From the NCBI GenBank assembly GCA_964541025.1, contig CAZIOW010000026.1, forward strand, positions 1 to 15,909: 15,909 bases of DNA, given 5' to 3'. The notes below the pieces were generated by a model. The model was not told the DNA's origin. It did no database searches and saw only the letters and a program-made list of their open reading frames with translations. The stretch comes from JAGDXO01 sp964541025. GTDB lineage: Archaea > Thermoplasmatota > Thermoplasmata > Thermoplasmatales > GCA-001856825. Below are positions 1 to 8,198 of this stretch, in pieces (position 1 is the first letter of the stretch; each line of letters begins with the position of its first letter). A program made the position numbers and the translations under genes.

Positions 1-65
1 CGTTCAGGGGTGGGAAGTATGTCAGGGATGAAATTGAAAGAAATGAAAATAACAGAGGAGAATAA
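1..65 (+). CDS. Possible C-terminal tail of an upstream gene (partial)
   Basis: Reading from base 3 gives about 20 codons (FRGGKYVRDEIERNENNRGE) ending in TAA at 63-65. This frame uses AGG and AGA for arginine, as the rest of the window does. The alternative frame ending at TAG 82-84 needs a CGT codon, which is rare here. The fragment is charged and has no recognisable domain. The start lies outside the window, so neither the identity nor the frame can be proved. Confidence 0.3.
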   Translation, partial: FRGGKYVRDEIERNENNRGE

Positions 66-161
66 TAAGCTAATAAATTTTTAGGTAAATATGAGCTAAC
101 GTTCTAATAATCAGTTCTTAAAATGAATACCCTACCGAATCCAAGTTTGAACTTCTAAAGA

Positions 162-236
162 TGCTCCGGCCGGGATTTGAACCCGGGTCGTGAGATTGAG
201 AGCCTCATATGCTTGGCCGGTCTACACCACCGGAGC
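162..236 (-). tRNA. tRNA-Glu (anticodon CTC)
   Basis: The minus strand folds into a full cloverleaf. The 7-bp acceptor stem is GCTCCGG/CCGGAGC, the D-stem is GTGT/GCAT with two G-U pairs, and the anticodon stem is TGAGG/TCTCA. The 7-base anticodon loop CTCTCAA puts CTC at plus positions 198-200, decoding GAG (Glu). The T-stem CCGGG/CCCGG carries the loop TTCAAAT, the variable loop is 4 bases, and the discriminator base is A at 162. No CCA is encoded, so CCA must be added post-transcriptionally. There is no intron at 37/38. The acceptor and T-arm closely match archaeal tRNA-Glu genes I know. Confidence 0.96.
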
Positions 237-256
237 TTATGCCTAATATAGAAATG

Positions 257-264
257 ATATAAAA
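257..264 (-). promoter_or_regulatory. TATA box for tRNA-Glu
   Basis: On the minus strand TTTTATAT lies 21-28 bases before the tRNA 5' end (centre about 24.5 bases). This is the normal TATA-to-start spacing in archaea, so the primary transcript would begin at or very near the mature 5' end. The box lies in the 37-base spacer just downstream of the helicase stop codon. Confidence 0.5.
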
Positions 265-273
265 GGTTCACTT

Positions 274-2613
274 TCAAATGATGTATTCAATCTTTCCATT
301 CTCTATGTAATAAGACCCCGGCACTCTTCTCCTCTCGTATATCTTCAATCCTCCATTGGAAATTGTCAGAAGATTTCCTTCTTCTATTACTCTGAAATTT
401 TTTATAGAATCATTTTTTGATGAAAGGAATTCCTTGATTGCCCTGGTGTTCAGATCCTCATCAATGAAAATTGCATTGTTCACTTTCTTCCTGCTTATGG
501 TGATAACTTCTGAGTTGTTGCAGGTATTCACTATGGGAGGAGTTTTCGTGTTAATTTTGAAGTTTATATGGACATCAGATAATTTCTTTGCTATGGTTTC
601 GTCATCATCTTCTTCCCACAAATCAAGAACTCTCTGCAGTGCGCATAATGAACTTTCTGAATTTTTGCATTTTATTTTTCCCTTGAATTCTTCTCTTGAT
701 ATGATGATATGAAGCTGTTCCTTTGCACGTGTGAAAGCTACATACATGACCCTTAGCTCTTCCTCCCTGGAATGTTTTCTCAATGTTCCCTTTTCCAGTA
801 TTTTCTTTGACGGGGAGATTATAAAGCCATAGTTATTTTTGCTGATTATGCCAGTAGAATCATCAGCATAATATCTCTCATTATCCCTTCCTGAGTCCAG
901 CCCATATACTATAACAACCCTGAACTCGAGCCCCTTTGACTGGTGAATGGTCATTATCTTAACTCTTGAATCATCTGTGAGGAGATCATCTATCGGGCCG
1001 CTCTCCTTGGTCTGCATTGCATTTTCGTACCACTTCCTGACGGATAGAATATCGTCTCCATACCTTTCCAGGTGCGAGGAAAGTACGACCATTATTCTCC
1101 ATAGCCTGTCATTCCTCTCATTCCTGTCTTCGCTCTTTGATATACTGGATAGATACCCTTCATCAAGTAGAATATTTTCTATAACGTGGTCTAATCTCTT
1201 TTTACGGAGCATTTCCCGGTACCTCATCATCCTTTCTGAGACAATCCTGGAAAGGCTGTCCCTTTCAGAATACATCCCAGAGACATCGAAATTGAATATT
1301 GGAGAGAGGAGCAACCCTGCCTGTGCCACTTTATCCGAAGGGTCTGCAAGATATCTAATGATATTGTATATATCAAGACCCTCCTGGGATTTCAGTATTG
1401 ATTCTCCGGATACGGTAACAGCGTCAATTCCTTCATCCTTCAACAACTTCTTGAGTTTAAGGAACTGGGTGCCTGTTCTGGAGAGAACTGCTATCTCTCC
1501 GGGTTTAACCCCCTTTCTTATGTTATCCTTTATAATTTCAGAAATGGCAAAGAATGGATCATCTTCGATTGAGATATCAACATTCCCTTCATCCCTCTGG
1601 AATGGCATCATCTCCTCGCTGCCCATAATTTTTGGGAATATTGAGTTATAGAACTTGATAAGTGAAGAGAAGCTTCTCCTGTTTTCCTTCAATTGCATCC
1701 TCGAATCTATTTTCTCCTGAAGTTTTTCCTGTGCATCAGGGTGTGCTCCTCTGAATGAATATATGCTCTGGTGAGGGTCCCCCACAGCAAAAATGAATGA
1801 TCCATTGCTGAGGAAATTATCAAATATGGAAATCTGCATCTCATCGGTATCCTGGAATTCATCAATCAGTATGTATGGATATCTCTCTGCCAGCTCCTTT
1901 CCCATTTTTCTTGATATCTCATATGTGTATACGAGAAGATCATCAAAATCCATCTGGCCTTCCTCTTTCTTGGATTCCTGATACTCATTCACTACAGCGC
2001 TTATGATGATTGTCAGATAGGGAATCATGGAAACTGAGAATTTTGACAGAATTTCCCTGATTATCTCATTGGAGAAATCACCTTTTCTAAAAACTGTTGA
2101 GAATGCACCATTTAGAAGATGCATCTTTATGAAGTAGCTCCTGTGGTCCTCCAGTATATCTCTTATGCTCTTGATCACATCTTCTATATCCGTATTGAAA
2201 TAATCTATGATGAAATCAAGTGTTCTGGTAACCTCATTATCATTATCTGAATCCTGGAGGTATATCAGGAATTCCCTTATCACCCTGTCTAGGAAATAGA
2301 AAGACTCCATTTCATCCATAACTTTGAAGTCTCTCCTGATCTTTACGATCTCCCCGTAATCCCTTATGATTTTTGAGCAGAAATTATGTATTGTACCAAC
2401 ATTTGATTCCGGCAATTTTTTCAGCAATTCTAAATTGTTCTCCCTTCTTGCCCTGCTCTTGAGCCTGTCCATCAATTCACTTGCAGCCCTGTCGGTGAAC
2501 GTTATTGCAACTACATTCTCCACTCCCTCATCTACCATCAGGCTGTAGCATTTCTCTATCAGGGTGTGAGTTTTTCCAGAACCAGGTACTGCTGTCACAA
2601 TTTCCCCTGCCAT
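274..2613 (-). CDS. UvrD/AddA-like superfamily 1A DNA helicase
   Basis: ATP-driven 3'-5' DNA helicase/translocase of the UvrD/RecB/AddA group. From the chosen start (779 aa) all main motifs are visible: Walker A PGSGKT (10-15), motif Ia AITFTDRAASEL (36-47), TIHNFC (74-79), Walker B DEFQDT (251-256), motif III GDPHQSIYSFRGA (278-290), motif V MTIHQSKGLEF (554-564) and motif VI VAFTRAKEQL (625-634). The roughly 150 residues after motif VI contain no PD-(D/E)XK nuclease signature, unlike bacterial AddA or RecB. The ATG at 2613 is preferred: it follows the upstream TGA by one base and has GGTGGTGA just ahead of it. An in-frame ATG at 2646 would add an 11-residue Gly/Arg-rich leader inside the upstream gene. 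The partner is the upstream nuclease gene, so both are probably translated from one message and act together on double-strand ends. Confidence 0.93.
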   Translation of the reverse strand: MAGEIVTAVPGSGKTHTLIEKCYSLMVDEGVENVVAITFTDRAASELMDRLKSRARRENNLELLKKLPESNVGTIHNFCSKIIRDYGEIVKIRRDFKVMDEMESFYFLDRVIREFLIYLQDSDNDNEVTRTLDFIIDYFNTDIEDVIKSIRDILEDHRSYFIKMHLLNGAFSTVFRKGDFSNEIIREILSKFSVSMIPYLTIIISAVVNEYQESKKEEGQMDFDDLLVYTYEISRKMGKELAERYPYILIDEFQDTDEMQISIFDNFLSNGSFIFAVGDPHQSIYSFRGAHPDAQEKLQEKIDSRMQLKENRRSFSSLIKFYNSIFPKIMGSEEMMPFQRDEGNVDISIEDDPFFAISEIIKDNIRKGVKPGEIAVLSRTGTQFLKLKKLLKDEGIDAVTVSGESILKSQEGLDIYNIIRYLADPSDKVAQAGLLLSPIFNFDVSGMYSERDSLSRIVSERMMRYREMLRKKRLDHVIENILLDEGYLSSISKSEDRNERNDRLWRIMVVLSSHLERYGDDILSVRKWYENAMQTKESGPIDDLLTDDSRVKIMTIHQSKGLEFRVVIVYGLDSGRDNERYYADDSTGIISKNNYGFIISPSKKILEKGTLRKHSREEELRVMYVAFTRAKEQLHIIISREEFKGKIKCKNSESSLCALQRVLDLWEEDDDETIAKKLSDVHINFKINTKTPPIVNTCNNSEVITISRKKVNNAIFIDEDLNTRAIKEFLSSKNDSIKNFRVIEEGNLLTISNGGLKIYERRRVPGSYYIENGKIEYII

Positions 2614-2614
2614 T

Positions 2615-4981
2615 TCACCACCGCCTCTCCTGGCCCCTGCAAACATTCAGGAACGGGCAGTAAAATTTCCTTTCGCATTTCTGAATATCTCCGCTCTCCC
2701 TTATGAAAGGCTCAAAATTACCCCTGATGAGTGAGGAAAGGGCAGGTTCTATAATCTTCTGGCAGTTGCCCACCTCCATTGACTCATTCATTATTCCTTC
2801 ATAAAGTCCCTTGGTCTGGTATCCTTCTGCAGTATCTTTAAATGACACGTAAGCAGCTGAAATCACCTTTTTCCTGTAAACATGCTCCACCCCCAGCTTA
2901 TAGAAGAAGAGTTGAACCTTCCTTTCATTGCACAGACTTCCTGCGGGGTATTCGTTCAATGAACTCTTATAATCTATTATTGAAAGTCCATTCTCACTTT
3001 CATCCACCCTGTCAACAATCCCCTTCAGGAATATTTTTCTACCCTCAATCGTGTAATAAATATCCTTTTCCTTTCCAAATAACAGCTCCGCAGTCAAAAA
3101 TCTCCTCCCCCTTTCTATGGCGTTCCTCACATCGTACAGGAAAAACTTTCCAAGCCTTCCATTTGAAATATATTTCTTTCTATAAAAATCAAGTGCCCTC
3201 TTTTTAGACTGGAAATTTGTCCTTTTTATTTCTTCTTCAATAGCAAGATCGGCTCTCTTCAAGAATTCATTAGGCGAAATTTTCATTGAATAATTTTCCT
3301 GGAGAATTCTGTGGGTAAGGCTTCCTGAAGTCCTCGCATCGATGAATTCACTGGGCTCATCTATTTCCTGAATGTACAGGACTGACTGGAGAAAATATTT
3401 GAAATGACAGTCCAGGTATACTTCAAGAGATGTTGGAGAAACAGGCGTTTCAATGAGTTTATCCACAAGATTTTCCTTCAGGATATATTTATCAGCTTTA
3501 ATTTCTGGAGTTACCTCACCTGATTCAATTGGATGGAATATTTCCATCCTGTTCATCTGCTTCTCCTCTCCCTGCGAGGAGTCGTAAAATATAACAGATT
3601 CTGTGTAATTAAGGTCATCATCAAGTATTGAATAGGTGAGTACAGCTTCAACAGAATTATTCAGGATGGACTGGTACTGCGAAGATAGGAATTCCTCGTA
3701 AATATCACTGCCCTCAATCTTGATGAGTAAGGACCGTGCATCCTCTGGAAAGGACCTTTTAGATGAACTCTCATCTAACCGTGAAATGTAAACCTTATCG
3801 AATTCAAGGCCAATCATATCCTCAGGCTTCCCTATGATAACATTTGATTCCGAGTAACTTCTTTTCTTCACCCACGAAGATGCCTTCTCCATATAATTAG
3901 ATAGAAGATTTGCATCCCTGAAGTAATTATCATCCAGAAGTGAAAGAAATGAAAGAAGATTTTCCATCTCACCTGAATATTCTCTCATAAATTCCTCGGA
4001 AATATTCCTCAGTTCATTCATCATGAGATCTTTCTTTCCCATTGATTTTGCCAGTGAATTGAGATGATTCTTTATATCGGGTAAATCATTCAGAATCAAG
4101 GACCAGTTGCTCCAACCTGAGGTCACATTGTTATCATAGCACGTCTTTCTTATCTTTTCTAGTTTTTCTTCTTTAATTCCCAACAGGGGGTTTGTCAGGA
4201 GTTGCATCATGCTATCGTAAGAGAAATCCTCGTATACTGCCATTAAGAACTCCCTTGCAAGCAGCAGGGGAAGATTTCTCTCTGCGAAATAGGGAACTGG
4301 GCTCACTATCGAATTATCAACTCCCAACAGTTCAAGGTTATTTGATATATTTATTATTGATAATTCATCAGGTACAACTATTCCTATGAGACCGCTGTCA
4401 TTCATTATGCTCTGGGCTATCCACATTGATTCGGCCCAGTAATCTGAAAATCGCCTTTTTATAACCTTCCTGTTCCTGTTTTCACCTGTGTTGAAAAATC
4501 CACCTTTAAATAGGTCATGAAATTTCCTGTAATAAGAAGGGATGTGAACAATATAATTATTTTTATTGAACTTTATTCCAAAGAGATTGATGAAATCTGG
4601 AATATCGTCAATCTCACTCTTTCTTATTTCCGTTATCTTTGAATAATAGCTTACTATGGCACTGCTTATCTTCTCTATCCTCTTCTGGTAAAATTTATCA
4701 GCGTTTATTTTATGAATGTCCCTTTCCCTCTCAATGTTCTTCAGAAAATTCTTGATCTTGATTATAGTATCAATATCTTCAAAATCTGCTCCTGCCTCCA
4801 GAAACAATCTCACAGTATCAAATTCACTGACCAGATTTATCCTGAAACTTGAAGCTATTTCCTCGAGTAGATCATAAATTCCCTGTGCTTTTATCCTATT
4901 CCTTGAAGAATAGATGAGGGCAGCTTCCCTGGATATGAAAACATGAATTTTTTCTTCGTTCTGCACGTTATCATGATGCAT
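2615..4981 (-). CDS. AddB/RecB-like PD-(D/E)XK nuclease with probable 4Fe-4S cluster
   Basis: Predicted nuclease subunit of an AddAB-type end-resection enzyme (788 aa from ATG 4981). The C-terminal third carries a RecB-family nuclease core: GSLTHRIL (H557), GIVDRVD (D657), IIDYKSS (D670, K672) and QLFFYKLG (Q690). Four cysteines bracket it as in AddB and Cas4: C525 in LDCHFKYF, and C769, C775 and C781 in CERKFYCPFLNVC. The region near residues 380-405 (VIIGKPEDMIGLEFDKVYIS) resembles the degenerate motif V of AddB's inactive helicase fold, and no Walker A is present. A TTG at 5017 would add 12 residues, but that stretch uses CGT, TTA and ACT codons unlike the gene body, so ATG 4981 is preferred. 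The helicase gene follows after one base. Confidence 0.85.
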   Translation of the reverse strand: MHHDNVQNEEKIHVFISREAALIYSSRNRIKAQGIYDLLEEIASSFRINLVSEFDTVRLFLEAGADFEDIDTIIKIKNFLKNIERERDIHKINADKFYQKRIEKISSAIVSYYSKITEIRKSEIDDIPDFINLFGIKFNKNNYIVHIPSYYRKFHDLFKGGFFNTGENRNRKVIKRRFSDYWAESMWIAQSIMNDSGLIGIVVPDELSIINISNNLELLGVDNSIVSPVPYFAERNLPLLLAREFLMAVYEDFSYDSMMQLLTNPLLGIKEEKLEKIRKTCYDNNVTSGWSNWSLILNDLPDIKNHLNSLAKSMGKKDLMMNELRNISEEFMREYSGEMENLLSFLSLLDDNYFRDANLLSNYMEKASSWVKKRSYSESNVIIGKPEDMIGLEFDKVYISRLDESSSKRSFPEDARSLLIKIEGSDIYEEFLSSQYQSILNNSVEAVLTYSILDDDLNYTESVIFYDSSQGEEKQMNRMEIFHPIESGEVTPEIKADKYILKENLVDKLIETPVSPTSLEVYLDCHFKYFLQSVLYIQEIDEPSEFIDARTSGSLTHRILQENYSMKISPNEFLKRADLAIEEEIKRTNFQSKKRALDFYRKKYISNGRLGKFFLYDVRNAIERGRRFLTAELLFGKEKDIYYTIEGRKIFLKGIVDRVDESENGLSIIDYKSSLNEYPAGSLCNERKVQLFFYKLGVEHVYRKKVISAAYVSFKDTAEGYQTKGLYEGIMNESMEVGNCQKIIEPALSSLIRGNFEPFIRESGDIQKCERKFYCPFLNVCRGQERRW

Positions 4982-5052
4982 CTCTTTCAATTTAAATTTA
5001 CGTTCAGTTAAAGCCAATCAAACCCTGTCACAGATAAAAAATCTAAGAAATG

Positions 5053-5060
5053 TATTAATA
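5053..5060. promoter_or_regulatory. Palindromic TATA-like element between divergent genes
   Basis: TATTAATA is its own reverse complement. It lies about 28 bases before the ATG of the plus-strand small gene at 5085, so it could direct a nearly leaderless transcript there. It could also serve the minus-strand nuclease-helicase operon with a leader of roughly 50 bases to ATG 4981. A second minus-strand A/T-rich candidate (GATTTTTTATC) lies at 5033-5043. Assignment rests on position and composition only. Confidence 0.35.
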
Positions 5061-5084
5061 CTATGATAATATTTTACCGAAGGA

Positions 5085-5378
5085 ATGCAGATAAGTCAAA
5101 ATAAGGAACCAATTGGAATGAACAGGAATCAGAAGAAACTGAGAAAGCTTAACATGAGGAAAAATGAGGAATTCAGATTTCTCCTTGAAAAATCATTGAA
5201 GGATCTCCCGGAAAGTCTGAGGGGAAGTGTTTTTGGGGCTGTTTATGCTAAAGCTTCCAAGAATGGAATCCTGGAAGCCAGAGATTACATACTTCTTAAG
5301 AAAAAGGAAGGCATAATAGACGAGAATACGAGCAGAAAGCTCATAGATTTGCTCTACAGCTACAGTACCTTCCGTTAG
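5085..5378 (+). CDS. Small basic protein of unknown function (97 aa)
   Basis: I do not recognise this family. The protein is rich in Lys, Arg and Glu and is predicted mostly helical: a basic N-terminal section (residues 13-30, NRNQKKLRKLNMRKNEE), then amphipathic stretches around LEKSLKDLPESLRGSVFGAV, with a C-terminus of RKLIDLLYSYSTFR. There is no Cys motif, signal peptide or membrane segment. Codon use (AGG/AGA, AAG, ATA) matches neighbouring genes. ATG 5085 follows GAAGGA directly and lies about 28 bases from a TATA-like element. An internal ATG at 5118 would remove 11 residues. It is divergent from the nuclease-helicase operon, and its TAG overlaps the stop of the convergent DUF357 gene by 4 bases. 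The basic N-terminus would allow nucleic-acid binding, but that is a guess. Confidence 0.65.
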   Translation: MQISQNKEPIGMNRNQKKLRKLNMRKNEEFRFLLEKSLKDLPESLRGSVFGAVYAKASKNGILEARDYILLKKKEGIIDENTSRKLIDLLYSYSTFR

Positions 5379-5659
5379 GAATACTGCGTGAATCTTTTGT
5401 AATCGCCTGGTGCAGAGAGTATTCCTATTCTCACGCCAGCATCCAACCACGCGTAAGCATAGGAACTTGCGGCCAGGCTATTTTCATAGTCTCCTTTTTC
5501 AAAAAAATAAATTGAATCTTTGAGATAATTCCTGCACATTTCAATGAAATCATTTCCTCCCTTGTAAAGAAGACTCTCCTCAGATGGGGCTATCTTCACT
5601 ATTTTCAGTGCATTCTGAGTCATTTCAATGTATCTTTTTGCCCTCTCCTCGAGAGTCAC
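5375..5659 (-). CDS. DUF357 family archaeal protein
   Basis: This 94-residue helical protein fits the archaeal DUF357 family. The hallmarks are RYIEMTQNALK near the N-terminus, a central NYLKDSIYFFEKGDYENS (residues 44-61) and the conserved ending SYAYAWLDAGVRIG (66-79). The family is widespread in archaea and its biochemical function is unknown to me. The start is GTG 5659, overlapping the HerA stop as GTGA, with GGGTGGTCAG just upstream as ribosome-binding site. That indicates translational coupling to herA. It is the last gene of the aminotransferase-herA-DUF357 group. A HEPN-type toxin or nucleic-acid role was considered, but no R-x4-H motif is present. Confidence 0.85.
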   Translation of the reverse strand: MTLEERAKRYIEMTQNALKIVKIAPSEESLLYKGGNDFIEMCRNYLKDSIYFFEKGDYENSLAASSYAYAWLDAGVRIGILSAPGDYKRFTQYS

Positions 5660-7087
5660 CTGACCACCCTCACATTCTTTCCGCCGTCATCTGTTTCCCT
5701 GGGCCTGACTTCCACAAATAATGGAATGGGAAGCTCGGGAGATGCTGCAAGTGCAACTCCTATTGGAAGTCTCTGAATCTCATCGAGGGATGTGGTGGTC
5801 AATCCCTCCACCGAATTTCCAATGGCCTTCAGGTCATTAGGATTTGTGACCTTCAGGATTATCTGTGTTCCGCATTGGGAGAGAACATTCTTATCTATCT
5901 TTGCCGGCCTCTGGGATACCACAAGGAGCCCGAATCCAAACTTCCTGCCCTCTGAAGCGACAGTCCTCATTATCTTCGATGAGAAGGCCTTNNNNNNNNN
6001 NNNNNNNNNNNNNNNNNNNNNNNNNNNNNNNNNNNNNNNNNNNNNNNNNNNNNNNNNNNNNNNNAAATAGAGAATAAACAAGCCTCTGAACTACCAGCTC
6101 CTGCACATCCGGGGGCAGACCTTTCATCTCAATTATTGACACCTTCCCGTTCTTCACTATCTCATCGATCCTCAGTCCCCTCTTATCGAAAATTTTCAAT
6201 GATTTCAGATACCTCAATTCCTTCTCAAGGGCCTGTGATAAGGATGAATCATCCTGCTTTTTCAATTCAGTAATTATATCATCAAATGAATATTCTGGCA
6301 TGGTAAGCCTGACAGCATCAACAGCCTTCCTTAGCGGGACAACATAGGTTCTAGAATCACTGAGGTTCATAATGCTTATGAGTTCCTTGACATTGATCTG
6401 CGACAGGGTGAATCTCAGGGGTACATCACCGCCATCCGCAGAAAACACTATTATTCTGTCCTTGTAGCTCCTCGGTTCAACCCCAAACCTTGCCATTTCC
6501 CTGGAAGGTGTTGCCTTGTTCCCCATTGCTGCATATTCTCCGTGAGGATCAAGTATTACAACAGTAACATCATTCTTCATCAGCTCTTCCACGATCACTC
6601 CTGTGAGATAGCTTTTCCCCCCGCCAGTTTTGGCAAGAACTGATATGTGCTTCTGGACCATTGAATTGATATCTATAGTGAAGGGTATGTTGTGTCCATA
6701 GACAAGCCCTATGTATGCTCTTCCCCTCTTATTCTTTCCAAGATTGAGCACTGACCCTATGAAATCATCCTCCGCTGGGTATACAGGTGTTCCTGCCATA
6801 AATGGTGTCCTGGGGAACTGCATCAGATTTCTTTCATCACGGTATCCTACGACAACCAGTCTTGAAGAGATTGACTGCTGTATGTCTACAGAGTTTCCTT
6901 CCATCACCTGGTACGATTTCTCTATGCTGAGGTTTGTCTTTGCCTCTATGCTATCGACCTTTGCCAGGACCCATCCTACTTCCTGGTGCTTTATCTTTAC
7001 GTAATCCCCCTGCCTTATCTTTCCCGATACAGAACAGTTGACAACTGTGGGGCTAAGATCCCCGTAGAGAATGCCTATAGCTTCCAT
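5656..7087 (-). CDS. herA: HerA-type DNA translocase/helicase (interrupted by an assembly gap)
   Basis: Hexameric FtsK/HerA-class ATPase, normally the motor that works with NurA nuclease and Mre11-Rad50 in archaeal end resection. The N-terminal HAS-barrel (about 1-100) is followed by Walker A LAKTGGGKS (151-159) and VILDPHGEY (177-185). After the gap come ASEGRKFGFGLLVVSQRPAK, with the usual SQRP region, and LSQCGTQIILKVTNPNDLKA. The gap (73 N, 5992-6064) falls where the Walker B segment (typically xxVxEEAHN) should be. The codons on both sides end cleanly at the N run, yet the two parts are in different frames. A multiple of three, for example 72 or 75 bases, would restore one gene of about 476 residues. 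ATG 7087 lies 2 bases after the aminotransferase stop. No nurA is visible in the window. Confidence 0.9.
5992..6064. other. Assembly gap (73 N) inside herA
   Basis: Seventy-three undetermined bases. The flanking HerA coding sequence is intact on both sides but out of frame by one base, so the stated length is probably an estimate and the true length should be a multiple of three. Alignment with HerA suggests only about 24-25 residues are missing, including Walker B. Confidence 0.98.
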
Positions 7088-7089
7088 AT

Positions 7090-8082
7090 TTATTGCTTAC
7101 CATTAACCATTTTTCTGGATATAATCTTTGCACCCCTTTCTATCTTATCCTGTTCTTCAGAGCCAATGCATATTCTCACTATATTGTCAGATCCGAAGAA
7201 TATTCCAGGTATGGATGATACCCCCTCCTTCAAGAGTGACTGTGAAAATTTCAGTGAATTCTCATTCACATAGAGGGCATTGATTATCTGCGCTGGACTA
7301 TCAACAAGATAATCTCCCAAATTCTCCTTCAGAACTGCATAATTTGATTTAAGCTTCTTCGTATTATAGTCTCTATACATTTCCATGTTTGAGAGAAGAT
7401 AATGGGAGCGCTTTCTGACCGCAACGGATATGTCGGGAACAATTATATCCATCATCTCCTTCATTTCTTGAATTATGCTGTCGCGTGCCACTATCCACCC
7501 CATCTTTATTCCAGATTCTCCGAAGAATTTTGACATGGAACCTATCATTATGTTGTTTCCAATATCCATCTTCTTCGAAAATGATGATGTGAAAAATGAG
7601 AATGTATCATCTACCACGAGATATGAATCGTTTCCCTCTGTTTCCCTCGCTATTGACCTCAGGCTCTCATCACTCCATAAGAGTCCAGATGGATTATTAG
7701 GGTTGCTGAGAAAATAAACAGCATTCTCCTCAACGTCCCATGGGGAAAGCTCAACTCCATCATCATCCAGCCTGTTTTCTATTTCAATTTCATATCCAAG
7801 CTCTCTTGCCTGATAATAGAATACGGGGTACTCAGGAGCAATGGTGATCATTCTCTTTATCTTCCTCCTCAGGTAAAAGAGTGTGAAGAATGATGCGAAT
7901 GTCCCTGACGGTGTCAACATCACATTGCTATTCTTCGTCCCGTACAGTTTAGAAACAAGATCCTCAACATTCTCTGTCCCATTTCCCTCAGGGTTTATAC
8001 CTTTCATCCCGCTCGAAGCCATATTTATGTTGTCCTCAGGTAAAGTCCTGATGTAACTGAAAAGAGAGACATCCATTGGCAT
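7090..8082 (-). CDS. Class I/II PLP-dependent aminotransferase
   Basis: Fold-type I pyridoxal-phosphate enzyme of the aspartate-aminotransferase superfamily (330 aa, shorter than the usual 370-400). Visible motifs are APEYPVFYYQ (82-91), SNPNNPSG (126-133, with the Asn that contacts PLP), VVDDTF (156-161, D158 for the pyridine nitrogen), SMSKFFGESG (182-191, K185 forming the Schiff base) and VRICIG (302-307, R303 for the substrate carboxylate). The usual Arg of GxRxG(Y/W), which helps hold the PLP phosphate, is Lys (K193 in GIKMGW). The substrate cannot be told from sequence: HisC-like, aspartate-type and decarboxylase relatives all remain possible. ATG 8082 is used, with ATG 8076 as the alternative. 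It is the first gene before herA (2-base gap). Confidence 0.85.
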   Translation of the reverse strand: MPMDVSLFSYIRTLPEDNINMASSGMKGINPEGNGTENVEDLVSKLYGTKNSNVMLTPSGTFASFFTLFYLRRKIKRMITIAPEYPVFYYQARELGYEIEIENRLDDDGVELSPWDVEENAVYFLSNPNNPSGLLWSDESLRSIARETEGNDSYLVVDDTFSFFTSSFSKKMDIGNNIMIGSMSKFFGESGIKMGWIVARDSIIQEMKEMMDIIVPDISVAVRKRSHYLLSNMEMYRDYNTKKLKSNYAVLKENLGDYLVDSPAQIINALYVNENSLKFSQSLLKEGVSSIPGIFFGSDNIVRICIGSEEQDKIERGAKIISRKMVNGKQ

Positions 8083-8100
8083 ATGTGGTAAATTTATTCA

Positions 8101-8110
8101 AGCATAAACA
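8101..8110 (-). promoter_or_regulatory. Candidate TATA box for the aminotransferase-herA-DUF357 operon
   Basis: Minus-strand TGTTTATGCT is centred about 24 bases before ATG 8082, consistent with a leaderless start there. A second A/T-rich stretch (AATAAATT, 8092-8099) is closer to the gene. This is a weak match judged by eye. Confidence 0.3.
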
Positions 8111-8170
8111 TTCTTCTATAATCCAATTAATGAGGCAAAGAGTAGAAATGATACTTTTCATTTCAAAGGA

Positions 8171-8180
8171 TTTATTTAAT
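8171..8180 (+). promoter_or_regulatory. TATA box for the isopentenyl phosphate kinase operon
   Basis: TTTATTTAAT follows a purine-rich AAAGGA resembling a BRE. Its centre is 23-24 bases before GTG 8199. This is the spacing expected for a leaderless transcript starting at that codon and supports the downstream start of the kinase. Confidence 0.5.
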
Positions 8181-8198
8181 AGAGAACAATTTAAAGAT

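Noticed and set aside
947..1651. Long plus-strand open frame (234 codons) inside the helicase gene
   Set aside because: It is antisense to a gene with all SF1 helicase motifs, and its translation is Ser/Ile/Leu-rich with no domain; it is a shadow.
2615..3400. Cas4 adaptation nuclease
   Set aside because: The nuclease core is fused to a long AddB-like N-terminal region, sits in an operon with a UvrD-type helicase, and has no CRISPR repeats or cas genes nearby.
5375..5659. HEPN-type toxin with HerA as a defence module
   Set aside because: The small helical protein lacks an R-x4-H motif and carries the DUF357 signature, and the neighbours are housekeeping genes.
5656..6081. HerA as two separate genes or a frameshifted pseudogene
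   Set aside because: The frame change coincides exactly with the N run, and conserved HerA sequence is intact on both sides; it is an assembly effect.
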